A stretch of DNA of 64,000 nucleotides, from NCBI RefSeq assembly GCF_023347275.1, contig NZ_CP094468.1, forward strand, positions 2,480,001-2,544,000, written 5' to 3'. The position numbers and the translations under genes are program-made. Numbering within the stretch: the stretch's first letter is position 1; each line of letters starts with the position of its first letter. This stretch comes from Faecalibacterium sp. I3-3-89 (lineage in GTDB: Bacteria; Bacillota; Clostridia; Oscillospirales; Ruminococcaceae). A model generated the notes under the pieces. It saw nothing but the letters and a program-made list of their open reading frames with translations, did not search any database and was not told where the DNA came from. Positions 51,724-60,486 of this stretch are shown one piece after another.

Positions 51724-52842
51724 ATGAAAAAGAAACTCATCGCGCTCGTCTGCGCCCTCGCACTGGCCGTCGGCCTCGTGGGCTGCAGCCTCTCCACCCC
51801 GGATTCCGTCGGCACCATCGGCGATGTGGACATCCCCTCCGGCCTCTATCTGCTGGCCCAGTTCGACGCCTACCAGACCGCCGCCGACCTCGCCTCCGAC
51901 GAGCAGGATGCCTCCAAGGTGTCCAGCTTCCTCAAAGCCACCATCACCGTCGATGATGCCACCGGCGAGACCGCCGTGGTCAGCGACTATGTGGCCCAGA
52001 AGACCCTCGAGAACCTCGAGTCCTACGCCGCCATCGAGACCCGCTTCGACGCGCTGGGCGGCGTGCTGACCCCCGACGAGGAGGCACAGGCCGACAGCTA
52101 CGCCTCCCAGCTGATGGAGCAGAACGGCGACCTCTATAAGGCCAACGGCATCGGCCTCGACACCCTCAAGCGGTTCGAGCGCATCCTCATCAAGAGCAGC
52201 GACCTGCTCACCCTCTGCTACGGCACCGACGGCGAGACCCCTGTCTCTGACGCTGAGCTGACCAGCCACCTCGAGGACGATATGGTCTACATCCGCTACA
52301 CCGTCATCCCGCTGTACAATACCAGCACCTTCGCCTTCGCCGACGACGACCAGAGCACCCAGATGCTGGAGCTGGCCCAGACCGCCGCCGAGAGCTACAA
52401 CGCCGCCGTCCACGCTGACGCCGCAGCGCAGACCTCCGCCTTCGGCGCTGCCGTCTCTGCCGCTCTGCCCGACATCTACGCCGTGCTGGACAGCACGCCG
52501 TCCTCCGACGCTGCTTCTCTCTCCACCGCCCTGCTGGGTGCTGCCGACATCGACTCCACCTTCTCTGAGGAGGGCGCTGCCGACGCCGTCCGTGCCCTGA
52601 AGCCCGGCGAGGCAGCTGCGGTGCAGTACTCCGGCTATGCGCTGATGCTCCTCGTCCGCCTCGACCCGCTGGAGGCCGACACGCTGGACGCTCTCCGCGC
52701 ACAGGCCCTCTCCGACATGAAGAGCAGCGAGCTGCAGGACAGCATCCAGTCCTTCGGCGCTTCGCTGCCTCATGCGCTGGACACCGCCGCCATGAAGAAG
52801 CTTCCGGCCTCCAAGATCAAGAACACCCAGAGCGATCAGTAA
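51724..52842 (+). CDS. Lipoprotein downstream of mfd, SurA/PrsA-like N-terminal domain
   Basis: A 372-residue exported lipoprotein: KKKLIALVCALALAVGL is the signal and LVGC gives lipidated C21. The mature part resembles the chaperone arm of PrsA/SurA-like foldases (IGDVDIPSGLYLLAQFDAYQ), and a gene of this type commonly follows mfd. No parvulin isomerase domain is evident. The rest is Ala/Asp/Ser-rich and helical. The start is 18 bp after mfd, so they are probably cotranscribed. Role in folding of secreted proteins is inference. Confidence 0.75.
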   Translation: MKKKLIALVCALALAVGLVGCSLSTPDSVGTIGDVDIPSGLYLLAQFDAYQTAADLASDEQDASKVSSFLKATITVDDATGETAVVSDYVAQKTLENLESYAAIETRFDALGGVLTPDEEAQADSYASQLMEQNGDLYKANGIGLDTLKRFERILIKSSDLLTLCYGTDGETPVSDAELTSHLEDDMVYIRYTVIPLYNTSTFAFADDDQSTQMLELAQTAAESYNAAVHADAAAQTSAFGAAVSAALPDIYAVLDSTPSSDAASLSTALLGAADIDSTFSEEGAADAVRALKPGEAAAVQYSGYALMLLVRLDPLEADTLDALRAQALSDMKSSELQDSIQSFGASLPHALDTAAMKKLPASKIKNTQSDQ

Positions 52843-52865
52843 TTTTTCCGGAATAAGATGCAAAA

Positions 52866-52898
52866 AACTCCGAGGGCCTTCCGGCTCCCGGAGTTTTT
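52866..52898. terminator. Terminator between converging lipoprotein and GH2 genes
   Basis: AAACTCCGAGGG and CTCCCGGAGTTT arms, T-run GTTTTTTT on the plus strand, AAAAAACTCC on the other side gives a T-run on the minus strand. Confidence 0.85.
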
Positions 52899-52904
52899 TT
52901 GCTG

Positions 52905-54674
52905 TCAGGATACGACCTTTTCAAATTCCGCTTCCAGCGCCTCATTGACGGCCCGGATGGCAGCGGCCTCGGGCTTGATGGCCCGGCGGTCGTAGGTGAA
53001 CAGGCCGTTCACCTCATCCTCCACATCGGTCAGCTGCGTGTATACCAGCGCCGAGAGGCCCTTTCTCAGCTGGGGCAGAATGGTCTTGAGCTGCAAGTCA
53101 CGGTAGCGCCCGGTCAGCTCGGCCCGGCTTCTGACTGTACCGTAGCCGTAGGTCTTCCGGGGCGGCTCGTGGCCGGGCATGGGCCACGCGATGCCGCCGT
53201 ACTCGCTGAGGGCCACCGTCCGCGCTTTCGGGCGGATGCGGAGCGGATAGAAGTAGTTGTGGATGGAGTGGACATCTCCCCCGCCCCGGTCGAACCAGCC
53301 GCTGGCCTCATCCACCAGACGGGTCGGGTCGAGGGCGCGGAGGGCCTCCGTCGCTTTCTCTGCGTCGAACTGCCCCCAGCCCTCATTGAAGGGCACCCAG
53401 CATCCGATGGAGGGGTGCTGGCCCAGCGCGGCCACCGTGTCGGCCAGCTCCCGGCTGTACTCCTCCCGGCTGTGGGCGCTGCCCCGGCCCAGCAGTCCCC
53501 AGAGCAGCTTCCCGTCCGGGGCATAGCGCAGCAGCGGCTGCAAAGCGTTCGTCAGGTAGGTGACGTACCACATGGGATAGGCCCCGCCGCCGTTCACCAT
53601 GTCCTGCCAGACGATGATGCCCAGTTTATCGCAGTGGTAATACCACCGCTCCGGCTCGATCTTGGCGTGCTTGCGCAGCAGATTGAAGCCCAGCTCCCGC
53701 ACGGTGTGCAGCTCGTGCTCCACTGCCCCGTCGGAGGGCGGGGTGTAAAGGCCCTCGGGCCAGTAGCCCTGATCCAGCAGGCCGTTGAGGAGGATAGGCT
53801 TTCCGTTCAGGAAAAAGCGCTTGATGCCCCGTCCATCCTCCCTGCACTCCCACTTGCGGAGGGCGAAGTAGCTGTGTACGGTGTCGAACCCCTCCTCTTC
53901 GCCCTGCGTCGTGCCCACGGTCAGGTCGTAGAGGAAGGGGCTGTCGGGACTCCACGGGAAAAAGTGCTCCTCGGAGATATTCAGGGTCACTTCGCCGTCT
54001 TGGTCGGCCTCGTCGCTGCCCCAGTCCTCGGCGATGGTCACGCCTCCGGCCCGGACAGCCGCCCAGACATTTACCGCGCCGCCGGGCTTTGTGGTATGGA
54101 CTCTGACCGTCACAGTCCGGGCGTCATAGTCCGGGGTGACGGTGAGGCTTTCGATATAGTTTTCCGGTACCCGCTCGAGCCAGACGGTCTGCCAGATGCC
54201 GCTCTGGGCCGGGTAGAACATCCCGCCGGGCTTGAGGGTCTGCTTGCCTCTGGCCTGCGTGCCCGCACCGGTGGGATCTTGGACCGCCACCCAGAGGGTG
54301 TTGTGCCCCTGCGGGCGGAGCAGGTCGGTGATGTCCAGCGTGAAGGGCCAGTAGCCGCCCCGGTGTCCCCCGGCCAGACGGCCGTTGACCTCCACCGCGC
54401 AGGCATAGTCCACCGCCCCGAAATGGAGCAGGACCCGCCCGCCCTCGCCCGCCGGGGGCGTGAAGGCGCGGTGATAGTGGAGCCACTGGCCGGGCTGCAA
54501 GGTGCGGCTCACGCCGGAGGCCCTTGCCTCGGGCGAATAGGGCACGAGGATGCTGCCGTCCCACCGGGCCGGAAACTCCGGGCTTCTGGTGATGGCGTAA
54601 TCCCACAGGCCGTTCAGATTCAGATAGCTGTCCCGGCGCAGGCTGGGACGGGGATATTCGGGGAGCGGATGCAT
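52905..54674 (-). CDS. Glycoside hydrolase family 2 protein
   Basis: A 589-residue GH2 enzyme. The N-terminal sugar-binding domain is DSYLNLNGLWDYAITRSPEF with the segment YHRAFTPPAGEGG; the Ig-like domain follows, then the TIM barrel. The acid/base Glu is in CWVPFNEGWGQFD and the nucleophile Glu in ALSEYGGIAWP. Length and the FNEGWG type place it among short GH2 enzymes of plant- or host-glycan users; the substrate is not certain. No signal peptide. It precedes the aminotransferase on the minus strand but the two have no evident functional tie. Confidence 0.92.
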   Translation of the reverse strand: MHPLPEYPRPSLRRDSYLNLNGLWDYAITRSPEFPARWDGSILVPYSPEARASGVSRTLQPGQWLHYHRAFTPPAGEGGRVLLHFGAVDYACAVEVNGRLAGGHRGGYWPFTLDITDLLRPQGHNTLWVAVQDPTGAGTQARGKQTLKPGGMFYPAQSGIWQTVWLERVPENYIESLTVTPDYDARTVTVRVHTTKPGGAVNVWAAVRAGGVTIAEDWGSDEADQDGEVTLNISEEHFFPWSPDSPFLYDLTVGTTQGEEEGFDTVHSYFALRKWECREDGRGIKRFFLNGKPILLNGLLDQGYWPEGLYTPPSDGAVEHELHTVRELGFNLLRKHAKIEPERWYYHCDKLGIIVWQDMVNGGGAYPMWYVTYLTNALQPLLRYAPDGKLLWGLLGRGSAHSREEYSRELADTVAALGQHPSIGCWVPFNEGWGQFDAEKATEALRALDPTRLVDEASGWFDRGGGDVHSIHNYFYPLRIRPKARTVALSEYGGIAWPMPGHEPPRKTYGYGTVRSRAELTGRYRDLQLKTILPQLRKGLSALVYTQLTDVEDEVNGLFTYDRRAIKPEAAAIRAVNEALEAEFEKVVS

Positions 54675-54683
54675 TTTATTTCC

Positions 54684-55868
54684 TCACTTATAGGCCGCAG
54701 CCAGCTTTTCCAGCGCAGGCAGGCTGCGCTCCACTTTCTCGGTGTCGATGCAGTAGGCAAAGCGGACATAGCCCTTAACGCCGAAGGTGTCGCTGGGCAC
54801 CAGCAGCAGGTCGAACTCCCGGGCCTTGAGGCAGAAGGCATTGGCGTCCTCTTCCAGCGCCTTCGGGAAGATGTAGAAGGTGCCGCCGGGGCGCTCCACC
54901 TCGAAGCCCAGCTCTGTGAGCTTGTCGTAGAGCAGGTTCATGTTCGTCTCGTAGACGGAAAGGTCGCTGGTCACGTCGAGGCACTGGGCCACGGCGCGCT
55001 GGATGATGCTGGGCGGGCAGTTGTGGCCGGTGAAGCGGGAGATCTGGGCCATCATATCCACCAGCAGCTCCTCGCCCTCGCAGCCGGGCCGGACGGCCAC
55101 ATAGCCCAGACGCTCGCCGGGGAGGCTCAGGCTCTTGGAGAAGGAGAAGCAGGTCAGGGTGTGGGGATAGAATGCCGCCGGGTAAGGCACCTTTCTGCCA
55201 TCAAACGCGATGTCGCGGTAAGGCTCATCGCTGACGAGGAAGATCGTGTGTCCGAAGGCCCTGCTTTTCTCGGTCAGGATGTCAGCCAGCCGGGTCAGCG
55301 TCCCGGCAGAGTAGACCACGCCGGTGGGGTTGTTGGGGGTGTTGATGAGGACGCAGGTGACCTTCTCGTTCAGCATCGCCTCAAAGGCGTCGAGGTTCGG
55401 CTGGAACGCCGGGGCCTGCGGGGGCACGACCTTCAGGACCGCGCCGGTGCCCCCAACATAGGGGCCGTACTCCGGGAAATAGGGCGCGAAGGTCAGCACC
55501 TCGTCGCCGGGCTTGGTCACAGCGCGGATGGCGTGGGCGATGGCCCCCGCCGCACCCGTGGTGGGGAAAATATCCTTCTGCTCGTAGGGCAGGCCGAAGG
55601 TCCCGGCCAGATGGGCCGCCACAGCGGTGCGGAAGCCCGGGTCGCCCTGACTGGGGCAGTAGCCGTGGAGGGCCACCGGCTCCTCCTCAGCCAGCAGGGT
55701 CTGCATGGTCTTGGTGAACTTGTCCGGGCAGGGCACGCTGGGGTTGCCCAGCGAGTAGTCGAACACGTTCTCATAGCCGATCTCGGCGGCGCGCTGTTTG
55801 CCATACATGAAAGTCTCGCGGATGACGCTCTTATGGCCCAGCATGGCGCGGTAAGTCTCGTTCAGCAT
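54684..55868 (-). CDS. PLP-dependent aminotransferase, class I/II
   Basis: A 394-residue fold-type I enzyme. The cofactor Lys is in TCFSFSKSLSLPGERLGY, the Asn/Asp of the PLP ring in LINTPNNPTGVVYS and LVSDEPYRDI, and the phosphate-binding start in PTTGAAGAIAHAI. The substrate-carboxylate Arg is in YVRFAYC. GAGGGAAAGGATT supports the chosen ATG. It resembles aspartate or aromatic aminotransferases; the specific amino acid is not clear. Confidence 0.9.
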   Translation of the reverse strand: MLNETYRAMLGHKSVIRETFMYGKQRAAEIGYENVFDYSLGNPSVPCPDKFTKTMQTLLAEEEPVALHGYCPSQGDPGFRTAVAAHLAGTFGLPYEQKDIFPTTGAAGAIAHAIRAVTKPGDEVLTFAPYFPEYGPYVGGTGAVLKVVPPQAPAFQPNLDAFEAMLNEKVTCVLINTPNNPTGVVYSAGTLTRLADILTEKSRAFGHTIFLVSDEPYRDIAFDGRKVPYPAAFYPHTLTCFSFSKSLSLPGERLGYVAVRPGCEGEELLVDMMAQISRFTGHNCPPSIIQRAVAQCLDVTSDLSVYETNMNLLYDKLTELGFEVERPGGTFYIFPKALEEDANAFCLKAREFDLLLVPSDTFGVKGYVRFAYCIDTEKVERSLPALEKLAAAYK

Positions 55869-55887
55869 AATCCTTTCCCTCTTTTTC

Positions 55888-57081
55888 TTATTGTTCCTCT
55901 TCGGGCGGGGCAGACGCATAGCTCTGCTCCACCTTTATGACACAGCAGTATTTCGGGTCCTGCTCCTTGACGAAATTGCACATCTCGGCCAGCCGGGCAT
56001 CCTTATCCCCGGTGTAGCCCGCCGGGAAGACAAGGTCGAAGAGAACATTGGTGTGGCTGTCTCCCGGCACGATGCGCAGGTCATGGACGGACAGGCGCGG
56101 GTCCATCTGGCGGGCTTTCTCCATCAGACGGCTGCGCAGGACGCCCACGGCGGCGTCCGATGTCACGATGGGGTCGTAGTGGATGGTGACCTGCAGGCGG
56201 TCTTTTTCCATAAATTCCCGCTCGATGTTGTCGATGATGTCGTGGGCCTCCAAGGGGTCGGCCTCCGCCGGGAACTCGATGTGGAGCGAGGCGAACTGAT
56301 GCCCCGGGCCGTAATCGTGGACCATCAGGTCGTGGACGCCCAGCACGCCGGGATAGCTCATGACGGTGCGCTCGATGTGCTCCACCAGCTCCGGCGAGGG
56401 GCTTTCGCCCAGAAGCGGGCTGAGGGTATCCATCATCAGCCCCCACCCCGACCAGAGGATGAACCCGGCCACCGCCACGCCCATGAGGCCATCCAGCACG
56501 TCCCAGCCCGTCAGGCGGGAGAGGACGGTGGACAGGAGGACGGCGCTGGTGGTCAGTACGTCGTTCCGGCTGTCGGCGGCGGTGGCCATCAGGGTCTCAG
56601 AGCCGATGCGCTGGCCGATGGTCTTGTTGAAACGGCTCATCCAGAGCTTGACGCCGATGGACGCCGCCAGCACCGCCACGCTGAGCCAGCTGAACACCAC
56701 CGCCGTGGGGTGGAGCACCTTCAGGACCGATTCCTTCAGCAGCGAAAGCCCGATGGCGAGGATGGTGACGCAGACCACGAGGCCCGCGAGGTACTCATAC
56801 CGGGCGTGGCCGTAGGGGTGCTTCTCGTCCGGGCCTTTGGCTGCCAGCCGGAAGCCCACAAGGCTCACCACGTTGGAGGAAGCGTCCGAAAGGTTGTTCA
56901 GCGCGTCGGCCATGATGGCGATGGAGCCGAAAAGGGTGCCCGCCGTCAGCTTGCCCAGACAGAGCAGAATATTGCAGGCCATACCCACAAGGCTGGCCAG
57001 ATTGCCGTAGGCCGTGCGGACGGCGGCGTCCTTCGTGTCCTCCGGGTGCCTGATGAACAGGCGGATAAGCAGTCGTGTCAT
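55888..57081 (-). CDS. Cation diffusion facilitator (CDF) metal transporter
   Basis: A 397-residue exporter of divalent metals (Zn, Co, Mn or Fe). It has six helices, with metal ligands in ADALNNLSDASSN and the second Asp pair in ATAADSRNDVLTTSAV. The HPYGHARYEYL motif between helices 2 and 3 is characteristic. A C-terminal ferredoxin-like domain (about 210-290: GVHDLMVHDYGPGHQFASLHIE spread over two strands) binds regulatory metal, and a further C-terminal extension (about 300-397) is present beyond the usual 300 residues. The metal cannot be predicted with confidence. Confidence 0.93.
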   Translation of the reverse strand: MTRLLIRLFIRHPEDTKDAAVRTAYGNLASLVGMACNILLCLGKLTAGTLFGSIAIMADALNNLSDASSNVVSLVGFRLAAKGPDEKHPYGHARYEYLAGLVVCVTILAIGLSLLKESVLKVLHPTAVVFSWLSVAVLAASIGVKLWMSRFNKTIGQRIGSETLMATAADSRNDVLTTSAVLLSTVLSRLTGWDVLDGLMGVAVAGFILWSGWGLMMDTLSPLLGESPSPELVEHIERTVMSYPGVLGVHDLMVHDYGPGHQFASLHIEFPAEADPLEAHDIIDNIEREFMEKDRLQVTIHYDPIVTSDAAVGVLRSRLMEKARQMDPRLSVHDLRIVPGDSHTNVLFDLVFPAGYTGDKDARLAEMCNFVKEQDPKYCCVIKVEQSYASAPPEEEQ

Positions 57082-57175
57082 AAATATTTCCTCTCAGCAG
57101 ATGTACCAATGCTATCAGTATAGCACTGCACTTTATGGTTTTAAAGCATTTCTGCAAATTTTTCGGGTGCAGAAA

Positions 57176-57206
57176 GCCCCCGGCGGGGAAGTTCCCTGCC
57201 GGGGGC
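57176..57206 (-). terminator. Terminator of ptsI
   Basis: GCCCCCGGC / GCCGGGGGC stem; the minus-strand run after it (TTTCTGC) is short, so it may be only moderately efficient. Confidence 0.65.
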
Positions 57207-57228
57207 CGAGGGTTCAGCGTGGAATGCC

Positions 57229-58869
57229 TTATTTATCCGAAGGCTTGCTCAGGTCGATGCTGCGGATGATCTTGCGCACGGGCAGCACGCTCTTGGCGTT
57301 CATGGACAGCTCATCTACGCCCATCCGCAGGAAGGTCTCGGTGAGGGCGGTGTCTGCGCCCAGCTCACCGCAGATGCCCACCCAGATGCCGTGGCGGTGG
57401 CCCGCGTCGATGGTCATCTTGATGGCCCGGAGGACAGCGGGGTGGTGGGGGTTGAAGAACGGCTCCAGCTTTGCGTTCTGACGGTCCAGCGCACAGGTGT
57501 ACTGGGTCAGGTCGTTGGTGCCGATGGAGAAGAAGTCGCACTCCTCCGCCAGCTCGTCCGCGATGAGGACGGCGGCAGGCGTCTCGATCATGGTGCCCAC
57601 TTCCATCTTCTCGTCGAACTTCTTGCCCTCTGCACGCAGCTCGGCGCGGCACTCGTCCAGCACAGCCTTGGCGTCCTGCAGCTCCCGCAGGCTGGTGATC
57701 ATGGGGAACATGATGCTCATGTTGCCGTAGGCCGAAGCCCGCAGCAGCGCACGCAGCTGGGTCTTGAAGAAGTCCTTCCGGGTCAGGCAGATGCGGATGG
57801 CGCGGTAGCCCAGTGCGGGGTTGTCCTCGTGGTCCAGCTTCATGTAATCCACGGTCTTGTCCGCGCCGATGTCGCAGGTGCGGACGACCACCTTGCGGGG
57901 CGCAAGGCTCTCCAGCACCTGCTTATAGGCCTCGAACTGGTAGTCCTCCGTCGGGAAGTCCTTGCAGTTGAGGTAGACGAACTCGGTGCGGAAGAGGCCG
58001 ACGCCGCCGGCGTCGTTCTGCTGCACCGCCCCCACATCGCCCATGCCGCCGATGTTGGCAAAGACGTTGATGGTCCTGCCGTCAAGGGTGGTGTTGGGCT
58101 TGCCCTTCAGCTCCTGTAAGAGGGCCTGCTTTTTCTGGTCCTCCTGCTGGCGCTTTTTCAGGCTCTTGAGCAGGTCGGGGGTGGGGTCAACGTAGACGCA
58201 GGCATTGTAGCCGTCCACGACCGCCATCTTGCCGTCCCAGTCGTCCTGAATGTCCTTGCACTGGATGAGGGCGGGGATGTTCATGCTGCGGGCGAGGATG
58301 GCGGTGTGGCTGTTGGAGCTGCCCTCCCGGGTGATGAAGCCCAGCAGCAGGCTCTTGTCCATCCGGACAGTCTCGGAGGGGGCGAGGTCCTCTGCCACGA
58401 GGATGCTCGGCTCGGTGCCCTGCAGCGTCGCGTTGTCCACCCCCTGCAGAATATCGAGGATGGCCTGCGCGATGTCGATGACATCGGCGCTGCGGGCCTG
58501 CAAATAGGGGTCGTCCATGGCCGCAAAGACGGCGGCCTGATTGTCTCCGGCGGTCTTGACGGCATACTCGGCGCAGCGGTGCTGGCCGTTGATGATCTCT
58601 TTGATGGCGTCCACGAAGTCGTCGTCGTCCAGCATCATGGCGTGGATGTTGAACACCTCGGCGATGTCCTCGCCGGCCTCAGCCAGAGCCTTCTCGTAGA
58701 GGGCGGTCTGCTGGTCGATGGCCTTGGCGCGGGCATCCTCAAAGCGCTGGAGTTCAGCGGCGGTGTCGGCCACCTCAGCGGCGGAGATAACGGTATTCTT
58801 TTTCTTATAGATCTTCAGCTTTCCGATGGCAATGCCATTCAGGATGCTTTTACCGGTGCCTACCTGCAT
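57229..58869 (-). CDS. ptsI: PTS enzyme I
   Basis: A 546-residue phosphoenolpyruvate-protein phosphotransferase, the first step of the PTS phosphorelay. The phosphorylated His is in GSSNSHTAILARSMNIPA, and the PEP-binding barrel has FFSIGTNDLTQYTCALDR, GICGELGADT (Cys near the active site) and LVAEDLAPSE. AAGGAGAAAATGCA precedes the ATG. It is slightly shorter than the usual 570. It lies downstream of ptsH with a hairpin between them. It would serve the accessory EIIABC genes at 35-37 kb as well. Confidence 0.96.
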   Translation of the reverse strand: MQVGTGKSILNGIAIGKLKIYKKKNTVISAAEVADTAAELQRFEDARAKAIDQQTALYEKALAEAGEDIAEVFNIHAMMLDDDDFVDAIKEIINGQHRCAEYAVKTAGDNQAAVFAAMDDPYLQARSADVIDIAQAILDILQGVDNATLQGTEPSILVAEDLAPSETVRMDKSLLLGFITREGSSNSHTAILARSMNIPALIQCKDIQDDWDGKMAVVDGYNACVYVDPTPDLLKSLKKRQQEDQKKQALLQELKGKPNTTLDGRTINVFANIGGMGDVGAVQQNDAGGVGLFRTEFVYLNCKDFPTEDYQFEAYKQVLESLAPRKVVVRTCDIGADKTVDYMKLDHEDNPALGYRAIRICLTRKDFFKTQLRALLRASAYGNMSIMFPMITSLRELQDAKAVLDECRAELRAEGKKFDEKMEVGTMIETPAAVLIADELAEECDFFSIGTNDLTQYTCALDRQNAKLEPFFNPHHPAVLRAIKMTIDAGHRHGIWVGICGELGADTALTETFLRMGVDELSMNAKSVLPVRKIIRSIDLSKPSDK

Positions 58870-58911
58870 TGCATTTTCTCCTTATTTCATCGTTTTCATT
58901 TTCGTAACAAA

Positions 58912-58942
58912 AAGCCCCCGCAGGCATTCCCCGCAAGGGCTT
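58912..58942 (-). terminator. Hairpin between ptsH and ptsI
   Basis: AGCCC..GGGCT outer stem with GCGGGG/CCCCGC-type inner pairing; GCTTTTTGTT follows on the minus strand. It may reduce ptsI expression relative to ptsH. Confidence 0.65.
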
Positions 58943-58959
58943 CTCATCACACTGGGCGA

Positions 58960-59217
58960 TCAGACGTTCTCGCTCAGGAATTTCTGGATCGCTTCGGCGC
59001 AGGCGGCCTCGTCGTCGCCCTCCACCTTGATGGTCACGGTGTCGCCCTGCTTGACGCCCATGCCCATCAGGGCCATCAGCTTGCGCAGGTCGCAGGTCTT
59101 GCCTGCCTTTTCGAGGGTAGCGGTGCTTGCAAAGCCCTTGGCCACCTTAACGAGCAGGCCGGCGGGACGTGCGTGGATGCCGCAGGCATCCTTAACGGTG
59201 TACTGGAATTCCTTCAT
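58960..59217 (-). CDS. ptsH: HPr-family phosphocarrier lacking Ser46
   Basis: An 85-residue phosphocarrier. With the ATG at 59217 (AAGGAG 9 bp upstream) the active histidine is H15 in CGIHARPAG. The position of regulatory Ser46 is Lys (DLRKLMALMGMG; K46), where ordinary Gram-positive HPr has Ser in a KSIMGVMSLG-like segment. It can therefore carry phosphate from EI to EIIA but is not a normal HPr kinase substrate. An ATG two codons upstream is possible but would give H17 and a poorly spaced ribosome site. Confidence 0.94.
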   Translation of the reverse strand: MKEFQYTVKDACGIHARPAGLLVKVAKGFASTATLEKAGKTCDLRKLMALMGMGVKQGDTVTIKVEGDDEAACAEAIQKFLSENV

Positions 59218-59464
59218 GATCATTTTCTCCTTACTTCATCCGATCCTCCCGGGCAGCTCACCCTGCCCATCGGGACACAGCACTCGAACCTTCTGGCTGC
59301 TGGATGTCTATCTCTATTATAAACCTTAGTCGTTCTTTTTTCACCCTTCCATATTGCCGATTTTTTATCAAAAATTTTAGTAACATTGAACAGAATATTT
59401 TTCCAGAAATACCACTATTGCACATCTTTTCTGCTTCACCGCACTTTTTCGTGCAAAATGACAC

Positions 59465-60196
59465 CTATTCGACAGGGTAGCCCTCGGCGTCCAGCGGCAG
59501 GTCGGTATACTGCACGGGCTGGCTCTGTGCATTTTCCGGCTCTCCGGAGGTCTGCTGCGCCTGTTCACTGGTCAGCTCTTCGTCGTGGCGCTCGCCCCAG
59601 TCCCCGCTGAAATCCTCGCCCGAGGTCTGCCGGGCCTGTTCGTCGGTCAGCTCCTCATCGTGCCGCTCTCCCCAGTCGCCGCTGAAGTCCTCGCCGGACA
59701 CCTGCTCGGCCTCCTGCAATGCCATGGCGGTCTGGGCGTCCTTCAGTCCCGTGACGACGCCGGAGGGCTTTTCCAGCAGATACGCCCCGACGGCCTTCTT
59801 CCGGTAGACCAGCAGCACGCCGTAGCTGCTCACGTCGCCCCGGCTGGCAGCAGGGATGAGCGCCGTCCACTTTTCCACCGTCTTGCCCTTGTAGCGGGTG
59901 AGGTCCATCCCGCTCTGCTGCACCACTCCATTGAAGGCCGAGAAGCTGTCGTCCCACTTCCGGGGGATCTTGACCTTGTCGGCGGTGATGGACGCCCCAT
60001 CTACGTCCAGCCCGTAGCCCGTGAACCACGTCTGGATGTCCTGTGCACTTTCGATCTTATTGTTCGCCGCCGCGACGGCCACCGCGCGGGTGCTGATGTA
60101 ACGCCCCAGCATGGCGCTGAACACCACCAGCGCACAGCACAGTGCCCCAACGCCCACCTTCTTGACGCTTGCCTTACTCAGTGTGACCACAAACAT
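59465..60196 (-). CDS. Membrane-anchored DUF4830-like protein with tandem repeat
   Basis: A 243-residue protein with one N-terminal membrane helix (VGVGALCCALVVFSAML). Residues about 45-150 resemble DUF4830 (IQTWFTGYGLDVDG, KIPRKWDDSFSAFNGVVQQSG, AVGAYLLEKPSGVV). Residues about 163-212 consist of two 25-residue acidic repeats containing GEDFSGDWGERHDEEL. The ATG used has GGGAGG 7 bp upstream. The function is not known; DUF4830 proteins are often found in Firmicutes near envelope genes. The 59224-59464 stretch upstream of HPr has no recognised feature. Confidence 0.65.
   Translation of the reverse strand: MFVVTLSKASVKKVGVGALCCALVVFSAMLGRYISTRAVAVAAANNKIESAQDIQTWFTGYGLDVDGASITADKVKIPRKWDDSFSAFNGVVQQSGMDLTRYKGKTVEKWTALIPAASRGDVSSYGVLLVYRKKAVGAYLLEKPSGVVTGLKDAQTAMALQEAEQVSGEDFSGDWGERHDEELTDEQARQTSGEDFSGDWGERHDEELTSEQAQQTSGEPENAQSQPVQYTDLPLDAEGYPVE
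59552..59701. repeat. Two 75-bp tandem repeats in the DUF4830-like gene
   Basis: Units 59552-59626 and 59627-59701 are in frame and highly similar; each encodes 25 residues. The unit number may vary between strains. Confidence 0.85.
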
Positions 60197-60306
60197 ACCC
60201 ATGCCTCCCACCCATTCAGTTTTGTCCGTACAGCATACGCAAAGCGGGGCAGGATTATGCAAAAAACGGGGCCGCTTTGCAGCAGTCCCGTTTCAAGGTT
60301 CAGGAT

Positions 60307-60471
60307 TCAGTTTCCGGCGGCGGGCGTCGTGCGGTAGATGCCGAGGCTGTTGTCCGGCATCGGCATCTCCACCCGGGAGGCCCGGTCGTTCACGGCCACC
60401 ATCAGGGCGGCCATCCCGGCCAGCACCGCAGCGATGATGAGCCATTTTACAAAGTCAGGCAGTTTTTTCAT
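60307..60471 (-). CDS. Small membrane protein
   Basis: A 54-residue protein: MKKLPDFVKW, then the helix LIIAAVLAGMAALMVAV, and a short tail ending TTPAAGN. It is supported by a coherent membrane helix, positive residues before it and its place in the gap between two minus-strand genes. The ribosome site is weak (GATGTGACCG; GGAGGATGTG slightly farther). Function unknown. Confidence 0.55.
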   Translation of the reverse strand: MKKLPDFVKWLIIAAVLAGMAALMVAVNDRASRVEMPMPDNSLGIYRTTPAAGN

Positions 60472-60486
60472 CGGTCACATCCTCCG

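Noticed and set aside
52899..55940. A 1013-codon plus-strand frame opposite the GH2 and aminotransferase genes
   Set aside because: Antisense shadow; no motifs, while the minus-strand genes have intact catalytic sites.
59225..59320. A tRNA-like stretch with GGTTCGA on the minus strand
   Set aside because: No acceptor stem or anticodon arm could be folded around it.
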